Of a stretch of DNA of 64,000 nucleotides, positions 1-7,969 are shown piece by piece. The translations under genes were made by a program, and so were the position numbers. Each line of letters opens with the position of its first letter. Within the stretch, counting starts at the first letter, position 1. The stretch comes from Methanofastidiosum sp. GTDB taxonomy: Archaea; Methanobacteriota_B; Thermococci; Methanofastidiosales; Methanofastidiosaceae. Location of the stretch: NCBI GenBank assembly GCA_035362715.1, contig DAOSDU010000006.1, forward strand, positions 1 to 64,000, read 5' to 3'. The notes under the pieces were generated by a model. It was not told the origin of the DNA and did no database searches. It saw nothing but the letters and a program-made list of their open reading frames with translations.

Positions 1-17
1 AAGGTTTACACAACAAC

Positions 18-57
18 TATATATAAAGACAGATGGATATGTCTATTAGCTAAGAGG
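18..57 (+). promoter_or_regulatory. Promoter and RBS of the first secreted-protein gene
   Basis: A TATA box (CTATATATAAAG, 18-29) is followed by a purine-rich AGAGG at 53-57, seven bases before the ATG at 65. The spacing predicts transcription from about position 50, giving a very short leader. Confidence 0.5.
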
Positions 58-64
58 CAATATT

Positions 65-385
65 ATGAAAAAAATACTAGCTATATTTATTGCAGTTGCT
101 ATGGTAGCCTCATTTGGTGTCGGAGTAATAGCCGGTGCTGATGCAGACGCATATGCAAATGCAGTTAATGATGAACAGGCTCAACTCGCTTTGGAAAAGG
201 CTGCTTTAGAGTTTGCAAACGGAAATGATGTTGAAGGAATTGCTTTAGAAGAAGATGCAACTAACAACTTTGGAAAGACTCAACTTGGATTCCATAAGAT
301 TTCTGGGGCAGTTATCACTGCTTCTTACGTATGGATAGATGCTTGCGGATGGATTAGAATTCACAAGCCAGCCACTTCAGCTTAA
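65..385 (+). CDS. Small secreted protein, unknown function
   Basis: The 106-residue product opens with a typical signal peptide: lysines at 2-3, a hydrophobic stretch of about 20 residues, then an Ala/Asp-rich cleavage region near residues 24-30. The mature part is acidic and alanine-rich and then turns into a Trp/Ile-containing tail with one cysteine. I recognise no domain. It is monocistronic, with its own TATA box upstream and a T-rich stretch downstream. Export is well supported; function is unknown. Confidence 0.7.
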   Translation: MKKILAIFIAVAMVASFGVGVIAGADADAYANAVNDEQAQLALEKAALEFANGNDVEGIALEEDATNNFGKTQLGFHKISGAVITASYVWIDACGWIRIHKPATSA

Positions 386-396
386 TATAATTTAAT

Positions 397-414
397 CTTT
401 TCTTTTCTTATTTT
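397..414 (+). terminator. Oligo-T terminator after the first gene
   Basis: The stretch is almost entirely T with scattered C and A and starts 11 bases after the stop codon. This is the usual look of an intrinsic archaeal terminator; no hairpin is seen. Confidence 0.4.
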
Positions 415-508
415 ATCTATTTGAATGAAGATCTATAAATGGTACTTCCTACTTTCAAATGATTGAAAAATCGATATAGTTTTATTCATTTGATAGTAAT
501 CCTCCTTG

Positions 509-1384
509 ATGTCAATTTTTATTCCAATAGACTATGACGGGAGGATATACCCGGTAGATATATCTCCAAAGATAAAGGAAGTTAGTGCAAATTTTGATGT
601 GCCTTATATAAGACCATTAAAAGAATATTCCCTCCACACAGAGTATTCTTATGGGAAAAGGAAATTTGATACAAATTTGATATCTAGTTTCAGTACGATA
701 AAAGAATCCCACAAAGATTTTGTTCCAAAGCTATGGGTAAGTAAAAAGTGGGCGGAAGAGTTCGGCGAGTTTATTATTAAACTTGTTGGGAATAATAGAG
801 CACCTAAGATTATAGAGATACACCCACCTTTCAATGATTACTACAATCTAAATGATTTTATAGAAATCTATAAGGTCTTTGAGAAAGGTATCTCTGATAC
901 CTATCCAGATACTGAGATACTGATAGAAAATAGATATGGGACACTCTATAGAGGTGGAAAATTTCTTGTGTCAAATGTTACAGATTTAGAAAAACTATGT
1001 GAATCGATTAATAAGAATGGCCTTAAACTTAGAGTTGTTCTGGATGTTATCCAAATCTTTAGTAGCTATAATCTAGGCCCTGGCAAGTTCAATACTGAAA
1101 AGATTAGTTCTGTCATTAGGTCAATTTATCCCATTAGAGAAATGATAAAAGGTGTTCACCTCTGGGGAAAGAAGGACTATGGAAGCGGCAGATTTGTATC
1201 CCATATGGGTGATCTTAATACATATTTTATTCAAAAGAATCTAAAAGATATTTTTTTGGGTGAATTGTATAACCTACTTGATGATGGCAATCCTAGGTAT
1301 TTTGTGCCGGAGGTCAATAGCTCTGATTTAGATTTAAGAGATATTATAGAAGATTTGAAAGAGAAAGGGTTTAAATTTGTATAA
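509..1384 (+). CDS. TIM-barrel protein resembling xylose-isomerase/AP-endonuclease-2 fold enzymes
   Basis: The product is about 291 residues. Acidic and histidine residues recur at strand ends in the order expected for metal ligands of this fold: IEIHPPF, ILIENR, VVLDVIQIF, GVHLWG and FVPEVN. That supports a metal-dependent sugar-phosphate isomerase/epimerase-like or endonuclease-like barrel, but the substrate cannot be read. The ATG at 509 is preferred to the TTG at 506. No Shine-Dalgarno is present and an AT-rich TATA-like region lies about 30 bases upstream, so the mRNA may be leaderless. A tRNA gene follows on the same strand. Confidence 0.55.
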   Translation: MSIFIPIDYDGRIYPVDISPKIKEVSANFDVPYIRPLKEYSLHTEYSYGKRKFDTNLISSFSTIKESHKDFVPKLWVSKKWAEEFGEFIIKLVGNNRAPKIIEIHPPFNDYYNLNDFIEIYKVFEKGISDTYPDTEILIENRYGTLYRGGKFLVSNVTDLEKLCESINKNGLKLRVVLDVIQIFSSYNLGPGKFNTEKISSVIRSIYPIREMIKGVHLWGKKDYGSGRFVSHMGDLNTYFIQKNLKDIFLGELYNLLDDGNPRYFVPEVNSSDLDLRDIIEDLKEKGFKFV

Positions 1385-1431
1385 ATAGCAAATCTTAAAA
1401 AGGTTGGGCCATAGTTCATTTAATCTCACCT

Positions 1432-1527
1432 GCCGGGGTGGCTTAGCCTGGTTATAGCGCACGGCTCATAAGCATGAAACAAGGCTGGGAAACCGTGAGG
1501 TCGCGGGTTCGGATCCCGCCCCCGGCA
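1432..1527 (+). tRNA. tRNA-Met (CAT anticodon) with a 21-nt intron
   Basis: Acceptor GCCGGGG (1432-1438) pairs with CCCCGGC (1520-1526), discriminator A1527. The T arm is GCGGG-TTCGGAT-CCCGC (1503-1519). The anticodon stem CACGG (1460-1464) pairs with CCGTG (1493-1497) only if 1471-1491 are removed as an intron at the canonical position 37/38. Anticodon CAT is at 1467-1469. The stem lacks the three G-C pairs of initiator tRNA, so this is probably elongator Met; a tRNA-Ile with modified C34 cannot be excluded. CCA is not fully encoded. Confidence 0.9.
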
Positions 1528-1553
1528 CCTTTTAATTCTAGAATAATTAAAAT

Positions 1554-2090
1554 TTATAATCTTCCATTGTGAGTAGCTGTTGACACTATGGAAAAAATAT
1601 CTTTCTCTTCTTTAATTGCATTTAATACTTTTTTAAACATAAATGCATTTTCAAGCCCAGTTTTTTCTTCTATACTAAATAGCTCTATTATGTGGCCAAT
1701 AAATTCAATAGAATACTGCCCATAACAATTCAATTTTTCAAATTTTGACAAATTAAGAGAAGTAGTATATTTTAATTCACATTTTTGTTGTTCCTCTTTT
1801 GTTTTAAATGGTTCAATTATATCATACATCTCGTTGAGGTACTCTATGAATTCTAATGTGAGTTTTTTATCATGTTCTTTTTTGATTAACAGATCGATTA
1901 CCCAATGAATATGTTTTGGAGTTCTAACACCATTTCGTGTATATTTATCTTTATATTTAACCACGATATCAAGATCAGGCTTTGATCCCCTACTGCCTTG
2001 AAAAACGCCTATTATAGTTCCATCTGCTAATTGAAAATCTTTGAAAGAATATTTTCTTGGTTGATTTTTGGGTTTCCATTGGAGTACCAT
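1554..2090 (-). CDS. Candidate restriction endonuclease beside two DNA methyltransferases (family not recognised)
   Basis: This 178-residue protein is divergent from the RHH/methyltransferase operon with an 82-bp shared promoter region. An N-terminal segment (about residues 34-47, GSKPDLDIVVKYK) has a PD...D...K arrangement that recalls PD-(D/E)XK nucleases, but I cannot assign all catalytic residues. It is shorter than known DpnII-type endonucleases (about 290 residues). The nuclease assignment rests mainly on location next to DpnA-like and DpnM-like enzymes; a hypothetical protein of another kind is possible. Confidence 0.4.
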   Translation of the reverse strand: MVLQWKPKNQPRKYSFKDFQLADGTIIGVFQGSRGSKPDLDIVVKYKDKYTRNGVRTPKHIHWVIDLLIKKEHDKKLTLEFIEYLNEMYDIIEPFKTKEEQQKCELKYTTSLNLSKFEKLNCYGQYSIEFIGHIIELFSIEEKTGLENAFMFKKVLNAIKEEKDIFSIVSTATHNGRL

Positions 2091-2134
2091 GTTTATGTAT
2101 TTTAGATATTTTTATAAATTCTTAATGCTAATTT

Positions 2135-2166
2135 ATGTAGATTAGTATTTATTAATGTAGATTGGT
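2135..2166 (+). promoter_or_regulatory. Direct-repeat operator candidate in the divergent R-M promoter
   Basis: Two near-identical 12-bp repeats, ATGTAGATTAGT (2135-2146) and ATGTAGATTGGT (2155-2166), lie exactly 20 bp apart, two helical turns, just upstream of the RHH gene start at 2173. A TATA-like TTTTTATAAATT (2108-2119) precedes them. Tandem half-sites on one helix face are typical for ribbon-helix-helix repressors. Confidence 0.45.
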
Positions 2167-2172
2167 GTTTGA

Positions 2173-2313
2173 ATGACAAAAGTTCCTTTAAATATTACAG
2201 TAGACAAGGAAGTGTTGGAAAATTTCAGGAAAATATGTGAAAAAAATGATATTAAGGTATCGACAAAGATTAATACTCTAATGAAAGAATGGATAGAGAA
2301 GAATCGAAAATGA
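2173..2313 (+). CDS. 46-residue ribbon-helix-helix (CopG-like) DNA-binding protein
   Basis: The reading frame codes for a short beta strand (KVPLNITVD) followed by two helices, the layout of an Arc/MetJ/CopG-type ribbon-helix-helix protein. Its stop overlaps the likely ATG of the downstream methyltransferase as ATGA, so the two are translationally coupled. It probably controls the divergent R-M promoter, much as controller proteins time restriction against modification in other systems. That role is inferred from position and the repeats upstream. Confidence 0.65.
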   Translation: MTKVPLNITVDKEVLENFRKICEKNDIKVSTKINTLMKEWIEKNRK

Positions 2314-3092
2314 AAACTAAACATGAAATTATCCATGGAGACGCCCTAGAAAAATTAAGGGAAATACCTGATGAATCAATAGACTTAGTATTTGCTGACC
2401 CCCCATATGGTCTTGCAAAAAAGAAGGGGCTTGGATGGAAATACAGCAAACACATTACATTGGAAGAAGAATGGGACATATTCACAAAAGATGATTTCTT
2501 AAAATTCAATATTTATTGGATTCAAGAGTGTGTTAGAGTATTAAAGCATGGGGGAAGCTTTTGGATTTGTGGCTCTTTTCATAATATATATCAGCTGGGA
2601 TTCATAATTCAACATATGACGGATCTTAAAATTAACAATAGTATTGTTTGGTTTAAGCCTAATGCTCAGCCAAATATTACTTGCAGAATGTTTACAGAAA
2701 GTACTGAGCACTTAATTTGGGCTACAAAGAATGGTAAAGGTGAAAAATGGACTTTCAATTATGGGGACACAAAAAATCTAATTGAAGATTCAATAAATCC
2801 TCTAGGAAAGCAGACGAGGAATGTTTGGTCAATTCCACTAACTCCAAAAAGTGAAAAATGGGCAGGCTCTCATCCAACACAGAAACCTGAAGAGCTTTTA
2901 AGAAGGATAATCTTGGCCTGTACTAAAGAAGGTGACACTGTTCTGGATCCTTTTGTTGGCTCTGGTACGACCTCTGTTATTGCAAAAAAAATGGGAAGAA
3001 ATTCTATAGGGATAGAAAAAGAAAAAAAATATATTGAAATAATACAAAAAAGGTTAAATCCTCCACAGAAGACCCTTAATTGTGATAAATAA
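2310..3092 (+). CDS. dpnA: DpnA-like adenine-specific DNA methyltransferase (beta class)
   Basis: The product carries the catalytic motif ADPPYG near its N-terminus and the SAM-binding motif DPFVGSGTT near its C-terminus, the permuted order of beta-class methyltransferases. Segments such as WICGSFHNIY, WAGSHPTQKPEELL and NVWS match what I know of DpnA, the second methylase of DpnII systems that methylates GATC, including single-stranded DNA. An upstream in-frame ATG exists at 2289, but the ATG at 2310 gives a 4-bp overlap with the RHH gene and the usual N-terminus. GATC specificity is inferred from family resemblance. Confidence 0.85.
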   Translation: MKTKHEIIHGDALEKLREIPDESIDLVFADPPYGLAKKKGLGWKYSKHITLEEEWDIFTKDDFLKFNIYWIQECVRVLKHGGSFWICGSFHNIYQLGFIIQHMTDLKINNSIVWFKPNAQPNITCRMFTESTEHLIWATKNGKGEKWTFNYGDTKNLIEDSINPLGKQTRNVWSIPLTPKSEKWAGSHPTQKPEELLRRIILACTKEGDTVLDPFVGSGTTSVIAKKMGRNSIGIEKEKKYIEIIQKRLNPPQKTLNCDK

Positions 3093-4041
3093 TATTTCAG
3101 GGAATACTATTAAATCAGCAGATAATACTATAATTGCTAAGCCTTTCTTAAAGTGGGCAGGTGGCAAATCACAACTTATACCTGAACTTTCATCAAGGCT
3201 TCCTAAGAATATTATAAATACAGAGGTAATAGTATCTTATATTGAGCCCTTTGTTGGTGGCGGTGCAATTTTCTTTTATCTAAAAAGTAGATTTCAAATT
3301 AATAATTCCTATTTATTTGATATAAACAAAGAGCTAATAGTTGGGTATAAAGTTCTGCAAAATGATCCGAAAGAACTTATTAATCATCTAAAAAATTTAG
3401 AAATAGAATACATCTCTAAAAACGAAGAGGAAAGAAAAAGTTGCTATTATACAATCCGAGATAGATACAATTCACAGGTTAATTCATTTGATTATATTAA
3501 TTATAATACTGGCTGGATTGAAAGAGCTTCGCATATGATATTTCTAAACAGAACTTGTTTTAATGGACTATTTAGACAGAATAGAAATGGAGAGTTCAAT
3601 GTACCTCACGGTAGATACAAAAATCCTAAAATATGCGACAAAGAGAATATTAGGAAAGTAAATCTTGCTCTAAAGAATACTGAAATTATCTGTGGTGATT
3701 TTACTGATTCATTGAAATATGCTAATAATAATAGCTTAGTCTATCTTGATCCACCCTATAGGCCACTAACTAAAACATCAAGCTTTACTAGTTATTCTAA
3801 GGAAGAGTTCACCGATGAAGACCAGATAAGACTATCTAAATTTTATAAAGAACTTGACGAAAAGGGGGCATATCTAATTCTTAGTAATTCTGATCCAAAA
3901 AATGAAGATCCTAAAGATGACTTTTTTGATAATTTGTATAAGGACTTCACAATAGAAAGAGTGAATGCAAAAAGGATAATAAACTGTGATCCAAATAAGA
4001 GGGGAGAAATAAAAGAATTAATCATTAGAAATTACAGATGA
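3082..4041 (+). CDS. dpnM: DpnM/Dam-like DNA adenine methyltransferase (D12 class)
   Basis: The N-terminal KPFLKWAGGKSQL is the SAM-binding motif of Dam/DpnM enzymes. IEPFVGGGAIFF follows, and DPPYRPL is the catalytic DPPY motif. The product is about 319 residues, slightly above the DpnM/Dam norm. Translation most likely starts at the GTG at 3082, which overlaps the end of the upstream methyltransferase gene by 11 bp. Together with the preceding gene this is the DpnII-type pair of methylases, probably acting on GATC. Confidence 0.87.
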   Translation: MINNISGNTIKSADNTIIAKPFLKWAGGKSQLIPELSSRLPKNIINTEVIVSYIEPFVGGGAIFFYLKSRFQINNSYLFDINKELIVGYKVLQNDPKELINHLKNLEIEYISKNEEERKSCYYTIRDRYNSQVNSFDYINYNTGWIERASHMIFLNRTCFNGLFRQNRNGEFNVPHGRYKNPKICDKENIRKVNLALKNTEIICGDFTDSLKYANNNSLVYLDPPYRPLTKTSSFTSYSKEEFTDEDQIRLSKFYKELDEKGAYLILSNSDPKNEDPKDDFFDNLYKDFTIERVNAKRIINCDPNKRGEIKELIIRNYR

Positions 4042-4084
4042 TCTCATCAAAAGCTTTAATACCAAATAATAGGATTATCCTCAT

Positions 4085-4504
4085 ATGGAAATAATAAAGG
4101 CCACAAAATCTCATGCCATAGAGCTATCCGCCCTCTTAAAAGGGCTTGATACGGAAGAGTATTCCTTTTCTGAAGTAGAAAAGATTACACCCCTAATTGA
4201 AGGAGGCAACTACTATGTTGCAATTGATGAAGGCAAAATTGTTGGCGCTATAGGATTACTAATAGTTGAAGAGTCATGTGAGATAGATGCATTGATAACT
4301 TCAAAGAAGGGCGTGGGCAAAGCCTTGATAGATTTCACTATAGACCTCTGCAGAAAAGAAAATGTGAAAAAACTCTGGTGCTGGAGCTTGAAGCGCTACA
4401 ACGCAATAGGATTCTATGACAAGATGGGATTTAAAGAGCAGTTCCTTTTGGAAAAGCACTGGTGCGGAGAGGACTGCTATATCTTTGGGAAAGTAATCGA
4501 ATAA
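4085..4504 (+). CDS. GNAT-family N-acetyltransferase
   Basis: The 139-residue protein has the compact GNAT fold order: an N-terminal helix-rich part, VGAIGLLIVEE (strand 4 region), the acetyl-CoA pyrophosphate loop region around KKGVGKALIDF, and the C-terminal YDKMGFKE motif. The substrate is unknown. A TATA-like CTTTAATACC about 27 bases upstream suggests a leaderless transcript. It is separated from the R-M genes by about 40 bp and ends 2 bp from the convergent PhzF gene. Confidence 0.75.
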   Translation: MEIIKATKSHAIELSALLKGLDTEEYSFSEVEKITPLIEGGNYYVAIDEGKIVGAIGLLIVEESCEIDALITSKKGVGKALIDFTIDLCRKENVKKLWCWSLKRYNAIGFYDKMGFKEQFLLEKHWCGEDCYIFGKVIE

Positions 4505-4506
4505 TT

Positions 4507-5412
4507 TTATGGTAGATAAATCTCTCCTTCAATTACAGTTACAGCTGAACTTATCAATTTAGAGGCAAAGCAGCTATACTCATCTTTTCTTACATTTATT
4601 ATTACTCGGCCGGGCCTTCCTATAATATCGCCCTGCTCTGATTTGATATTAACTTCGCTTCCGCTAAATTCAATTATGCCATTAATCAAAAGGTACGCAC
4701 CAAGTGGCCCCTGCGCAGAGCCTGTCACAGGATCCTCCCTAACGCCGTAAAGGGGAGCAAAGAACCTAGAATGTGCTTTAGAATCGTTATCAAAAGTTTC
4801 AGTTGTGAATAGGCAAACACCTGGGAAGTTATATTTCCCGCAGAACTTTTCTAGCTTTTGATAGTCATAGTCTATATTTCTTAAGGCGTCTAGGCCGTTT
4901 ATTGGGACGTAAAGATAATCAAGATTTTTCTCCCTCATTATTGGGTAGTTTAAGTCAAGCTCATCCTCTTTAATCTTTAAGGCATCAAGGAATCCAGGCA
5001 TATCGATATCCTCTCTTAGAAATTCAATCTTCGGGGAATGAAGGATTATCTTTATCTCTTTATTTGATTTTATCACATCAACTGTTATGATGCCAATTTT
5101 AGCTTCAACTTTGAAGGAGTATTCACCGTCATTTTCCATGCCAAATTTTCCTTCTTCTGCTAGCGCATGTAAGCTTGCAACTGTAGCGTGGCCGCAGAAC
5201 AAAACTTCCTTCTTTGGGGTAAACCATCTTATCCTAAAATCTGCAGTATCGCTAGGCAGGACAAACGCAGTCTCGGAAGCATTTATTTCATTTGCAATTG
5301 ATAGCATCTCTTTGTCAGTTAATCCTTCAGCAGATGGAACAACTCCTGCTGGATTTCCCCCAAAAATTCTGTCTGTAAATGCATCAACCTGCTTTATCTT
5401 ATAGTGTCTCAT
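4507..5412 (-). CDS. PhzF-family isomerase/epimerase-like protein
   Basis: The N-terminus QVDAFTDRIFGGNPAGVV is diagnostic of the PhzF family, whose members have two similar barrel-like halves of the diaminopimelate-epimerase fold. ASETAFV, CGHATVA and DPVTGSAQGPLGAYL match its conserved motifs. At 301 residues it has full family length. The family includes phenazine biosynthesis isomerase and many enzymes of unknown substrate; no phenazine genes are nearby, so the reaction is unassigned. Confidence 0.88.
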   Translation of the reverse strand: MRHYKIKQVDAFTDRIFGGNPAGVVPSAEGLTDKEMLSIANEINASETAFVLPSDTADFRIRWFTPKKEVLFCGHATVASLHALAEEGKFGMENDGEYSFKVEAKIGIITVDVIKSNKEIKIILHSPKIEFLREDIDMPGFLDALKIKEDELDLNYPIMREKNLDYLYVPINGLDALRNIDYDYQKLEKFCGKYNFPGVCLFTTETFDNDSKAHSRFFAPLYGVREDPVTGSAQGPLGAYLLINGIIEFSGSEVNIKSEQGDIIGRPGRVIINVRKDEYSCFASKLISSAVTVIEGEIYLP

Positions 5413-5514
5413 AAAACTAGTAAAGATTAGTTCAATAAAAAATTATCTGAAAAAAAAGAAAGATTTGTCAACTGAAAGAAATATAAGTTAAAAATATATT
5501 ATGATATACGAGCC

Positions 5515-5892
5515 TTGGAAAAAGGCAGTCAAAAAATGGATTTATTAGGTGGTAAGTTGGAAGCGTCAGATAAGAAATTAATTTCATACGACTCTGAGTG
5601 TGACATTCTTTTTGTTCACAGCGGCTATGGGCCAGATGAAAAATTCAAAGGAAATTTTGATGTTGGGGATATTGTGCTTGATGTTTCTAACAAGGGAAAG
5701 GTGAGAGGTATTGAAGTAATTAACGCCTCAGAATACCTGCAATTAAATTTAGATATGCTAAATCACCTCACAGATTTTGAATTTCATGTTGCCCAGTATA
5801 AAAACAGGATAGGGATAACCCTAGTACTAATAGCCGACCAAATTAAAAAAGAAAAAGACATCATTGTTCCTTTGGCAATGGCGTTAAGCTAA
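5515..5892 (+). CDS. DUF2283-type small protein
   Basis: The core (ISYDSECDILFVHSG ... VDLDVSNKG-like ... IEVINAS) resembles DUF2283 proteins, short beta-rich proteins of unknown function common in archaea and cyanobacteria. Two starts are possible: the TTG at 5515, about 25 bases downstream of a TATA-like AAAAATATATT and therefore leaderless, or the ATG at 5536. The core domain is unaffected. Neighbours give no functional hint. Confidence 0.6.
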   Translation: MEKGSQKMDLLGGKLEASDKKLISYDSECDILFVHSGYGPDEKFKGNFDVGDIVLDVSNKGKVRGIEVINASEYLQLNLDMLNHLTDFEFHVAQYKNRIGITLVLIADQIKKEKDIIVPLAMALS

Positions 5893-5996
5893 ATTAATTT
5901 TTTTAGATATTCTCTATTTCTTGATATTACCATATTTTAATTAAGATTTTAATAACTAGGTATATTAAGACAGATTGTAATTTATTCTTAAGTAGT

Positions 5997-6221
5997 ATGC
6001 TTTTAGGATGTGAAAATCTGACAAGATTCAAGTGTGAATGTGGAAGTGATGAATTCATATCAGAGCCTAATAGTTATGACATAGTAATAGTAAAAGAAGA
6101 AATAATAATAGATCACAGTGAAATAATAGAAACATCAAAATACTATTGTCGTGAATGTGGAAAAGAATATGAAGAGATTGATGGAATTTTATGTAGATGT
6201 GATATTAAAAGAGAGGATTAA
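5997..6221 (+). CDS. Small zinc-ribbon protein
   Basis: This 74-residue protein has a CECGS motif near the N-terminus and CRECG near residue 50, which together can form a zinc ribbon, followed by two further cysteines (LCRCD). The middle is a run of hydrophobic and acidic residues. No family is recognised. A 38-codon gene begins 1 bp after its stop codon and is probably co-translated. Confidence 0.55.
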   Translation: MLLGCENLTRFKCECGSDEFISEPNSYDIVIVKEEIIIDHSEIIETSKYYCRECGKEYEEIDGILCRCDIKRED

Positions 6222-6222
6222 A

Positions 6223-6339
6223 ATGAAGTCTGAAAAAATAGAGATTCTTATTATTGAATTATCTGAAAGGATATCGGATATAGAGCTTGGAAAAGTAGAA
6301 GGACTCTCTGAAAAAGAGCTTTATGAATTATTAGACTGA
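6223..6339 (+). CDS. 38-residue acidic helical protein
   Basis: The frame begins with an ATG one base after the zinc-ribbon gene's stop and encodes an amphipathic helix followed by a GLSEKELYELLD segment. AGAGGA upstream (6210-6216) can serve as its ribosome binding site. It is likely real because of the coupling, but function is unknown; it may partner the zinc-ribbon protein. Confidence 0.4.
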   Translation: MKSEKIEILIIELSERISDIELGKVEGLSEKELYELLD

Positions 6340-6438
6340 TCTTTTTGGAATGGATTTTAAATCCCATCCTAAAGTCAAAGAAGATATAAATTTCTCTTAT
6401 AAATCATAAGGAAAGTATTCTTAAATTGTGAGGATTAT

Positions 6439-7326
6439 CTATCTTCCTTTCACATTGACAAGTGTTACACCGAGTATTGCAATTACCCCACCTATTATGG
6501 AAATGGATCCAGGTATCTCCCCAAGCCAAAACCAAGCTATGATAATTGAAAGAAATGGAGATATGGCTAGGAAGCTTGTTAGAATGGAAACTGGCATCTT
6601 GGCCAAAGCATAGGTCCAAGTGAGGTATGCTATGCCTGCTGGAAATATTCCCAGGTATATTATGGAAAGCGTAGAGTCGATAGATGCAGTCCTTATATCA
6701 TTTATAAATCCCGGTAAGAATACCAAAAGGAATAGGGTCCCGCCCCACATTGTGTAGGCAGTTAGATCAACAAATTTGTATTTTCTCAGGAAGGGTTTTT
6801 GCAAGACAAACGAAAGGCTAGTTGAAAATGCAGCAATAAGTATCAGTATAGCCCTTGGGTCAAATGATATTCCTCCACCTTCTCCCAAAGATATCAATGC
6901 AACTCCAAAAAAACTTATGAATATGCCTATCCACCCCCACATCTTCAACTTCTCTCCGAGTATAGATGATGCCAAAAGCGCAGTGAAGATAGGTCCTGAG
7001 GCAATTAGCAGGCTTGCAGCCCCTGCAGTGACAGTTACCTCCCCATATGAGAGAAGTGCATGGTACACTGTTACTGATAGAAATCCTATTAGTAAGATCA
7101 TCGGGAGGTCCTTCTTCTCAGGGAGTTTTACTTTCTTATAAGAGCCGTAAATTACTAAAAAAGCAGAAGCTACAAGAAATCTCAAGAGCGCAACGTGCCC
7201 GGGTTCATACGATTTAAGGCCTGCCCTAATTCCTGCAAAGGCTGATGCCCAAAATAACAATGTTATAGTTAGGGCGAGAGCTGTCTTTCTATCAATCTTT
7301 TTTAGTTTAGAAAAATCAATTGCCAT
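6439..7326 (-). CDS. EamA/DMT-superfamily transporter
   Basis: The 295-residue protein has ten predicted hydrophobic segments arranged as two EamA repeats, the usual DMT exporter size. Signature-like pieces are FWASAFAGIRAGL near the N-terminus and LGEIPGSISIIGGVIAILGV at the end of the second repeat. It probably exports a metabolite or amino acid; the substrate cannot be told from sequence. It is transcribed alone. Confidence 0.82.
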   Translation of the reverse strand: MAIDFSKLKKIDRKTALALTITLLFWASAFAGIRAGLKSYEPGHVALLRFLVASAFLVIYGSYKKVKLPEKKDLPMILLIGFLSVTVYHALLSYGEVTVTAGAASLLIASGPIFTALLASSILGEKLKMWGWIGIFISFFGVALISLGEGGGISFDPRAILILIAAFSTSLSFVLQKPFLRKYKFVDLTAYTMWGGTLFLLVFLPGFINDIRTASIDSTLSIIYLGIFPAGIAYLTWTYALAKMPVSILTSFLAISPFLSIIIAWFWLGEIPGSISIIGGVIAILGVTLVNVKGR

Positions 7327-7458
7327 CTTATCAGGTCTTCTATTGCCACAGGCAATGGATTAGAGAATATAAAACTTACTAAAGTTACATGACGTTTTAA
7401 TATAAACTAGAAATCAACGAATTGTTTTATCTAAGAAAAGAAATTAATAAAAAAAGAT

Positions 7459-7875
7459 TTATTTTTTCTTGCCAAAACCAAGTAGCTTCATGAAAAAAGG
7501 CATTGGGTATTCCTTTGGAGTTACAGTCACACCGTAGTAGACTCTTTCATCTTCAGAACATCCAACAGCAAGTAATTTCTCGTAAGTGCCTACTTTTAGT
7601 GCTTTGTATGTAAAAAGGTATCCACCAGGTATAATATCATACCCTTCACATCCTGGTTGTGTACAAATTGATTCAATAGAATCCTTTACCCCTCCGTAGT
7701 ACGACCAACAACAGCCCCCATTAAGCATCAACTTGACTTGGAATGTGTCCCCGACTTGGACGGACGTTGGGCCAATAAATTCGTATTTACATGGTTCTGT
7801 GGCCATTGCTGAGGCCACCCCAAATACACTTACTACAAATAGCAAGGATATCAACATAGCAAATATTTTTTTCAT
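7459..7875 (-). CDS. Secreted beta-rich protein with FFxKLxGFGKK tail (paralog 1)
   Basis: The product has a signal peptide (MKKIFAMLISLLFVVSVFG, cleaved after ASA), then a short Ig-like/inhibitor-like region with VQVGDTFQVKL and six cysteines including an adjacent CC pair. It ends in PFFMKLLGFGKKK, a tail shared with the next gene upstream. The ATG at 7875 is chosen because a GGTG lies 8 bases upstream; longer starts only extend the signal peptide. The family is not recognised; the tail may be an anchoring or sorting signal. Confidence 0.65.
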   Translation of the reverse strand: MKKIFAMLISLLFVVSVFGVASAMATEPCKYEFIGPTSVQVGDTFQVKLMLNGGCCWSYYGGVKDSIESICTQPGCEGYDIIPGGYLFTYKALKVGTYEKLLAVGCSEDERVYYGVTVTPKEYPMPFFMKLLGFGKKK

Positions 7876-7969
7876 AGCTAACACCATTATAGTTACTAAA
7901 TTGGAGTTCTAACAATATTTAAACTTTTGCTTAGTAGAAATATAAGAAAAGTAATAATAAAAAAATAAA

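Noticed and set aside
1432..4084. R-M module as an integrated element using tRNA-Met as attachment site
   Set aside because: I found no repeat of the tRNA 3' end at the far side (around 4042-4084) and no integrase gene, so integration cannot be supported.
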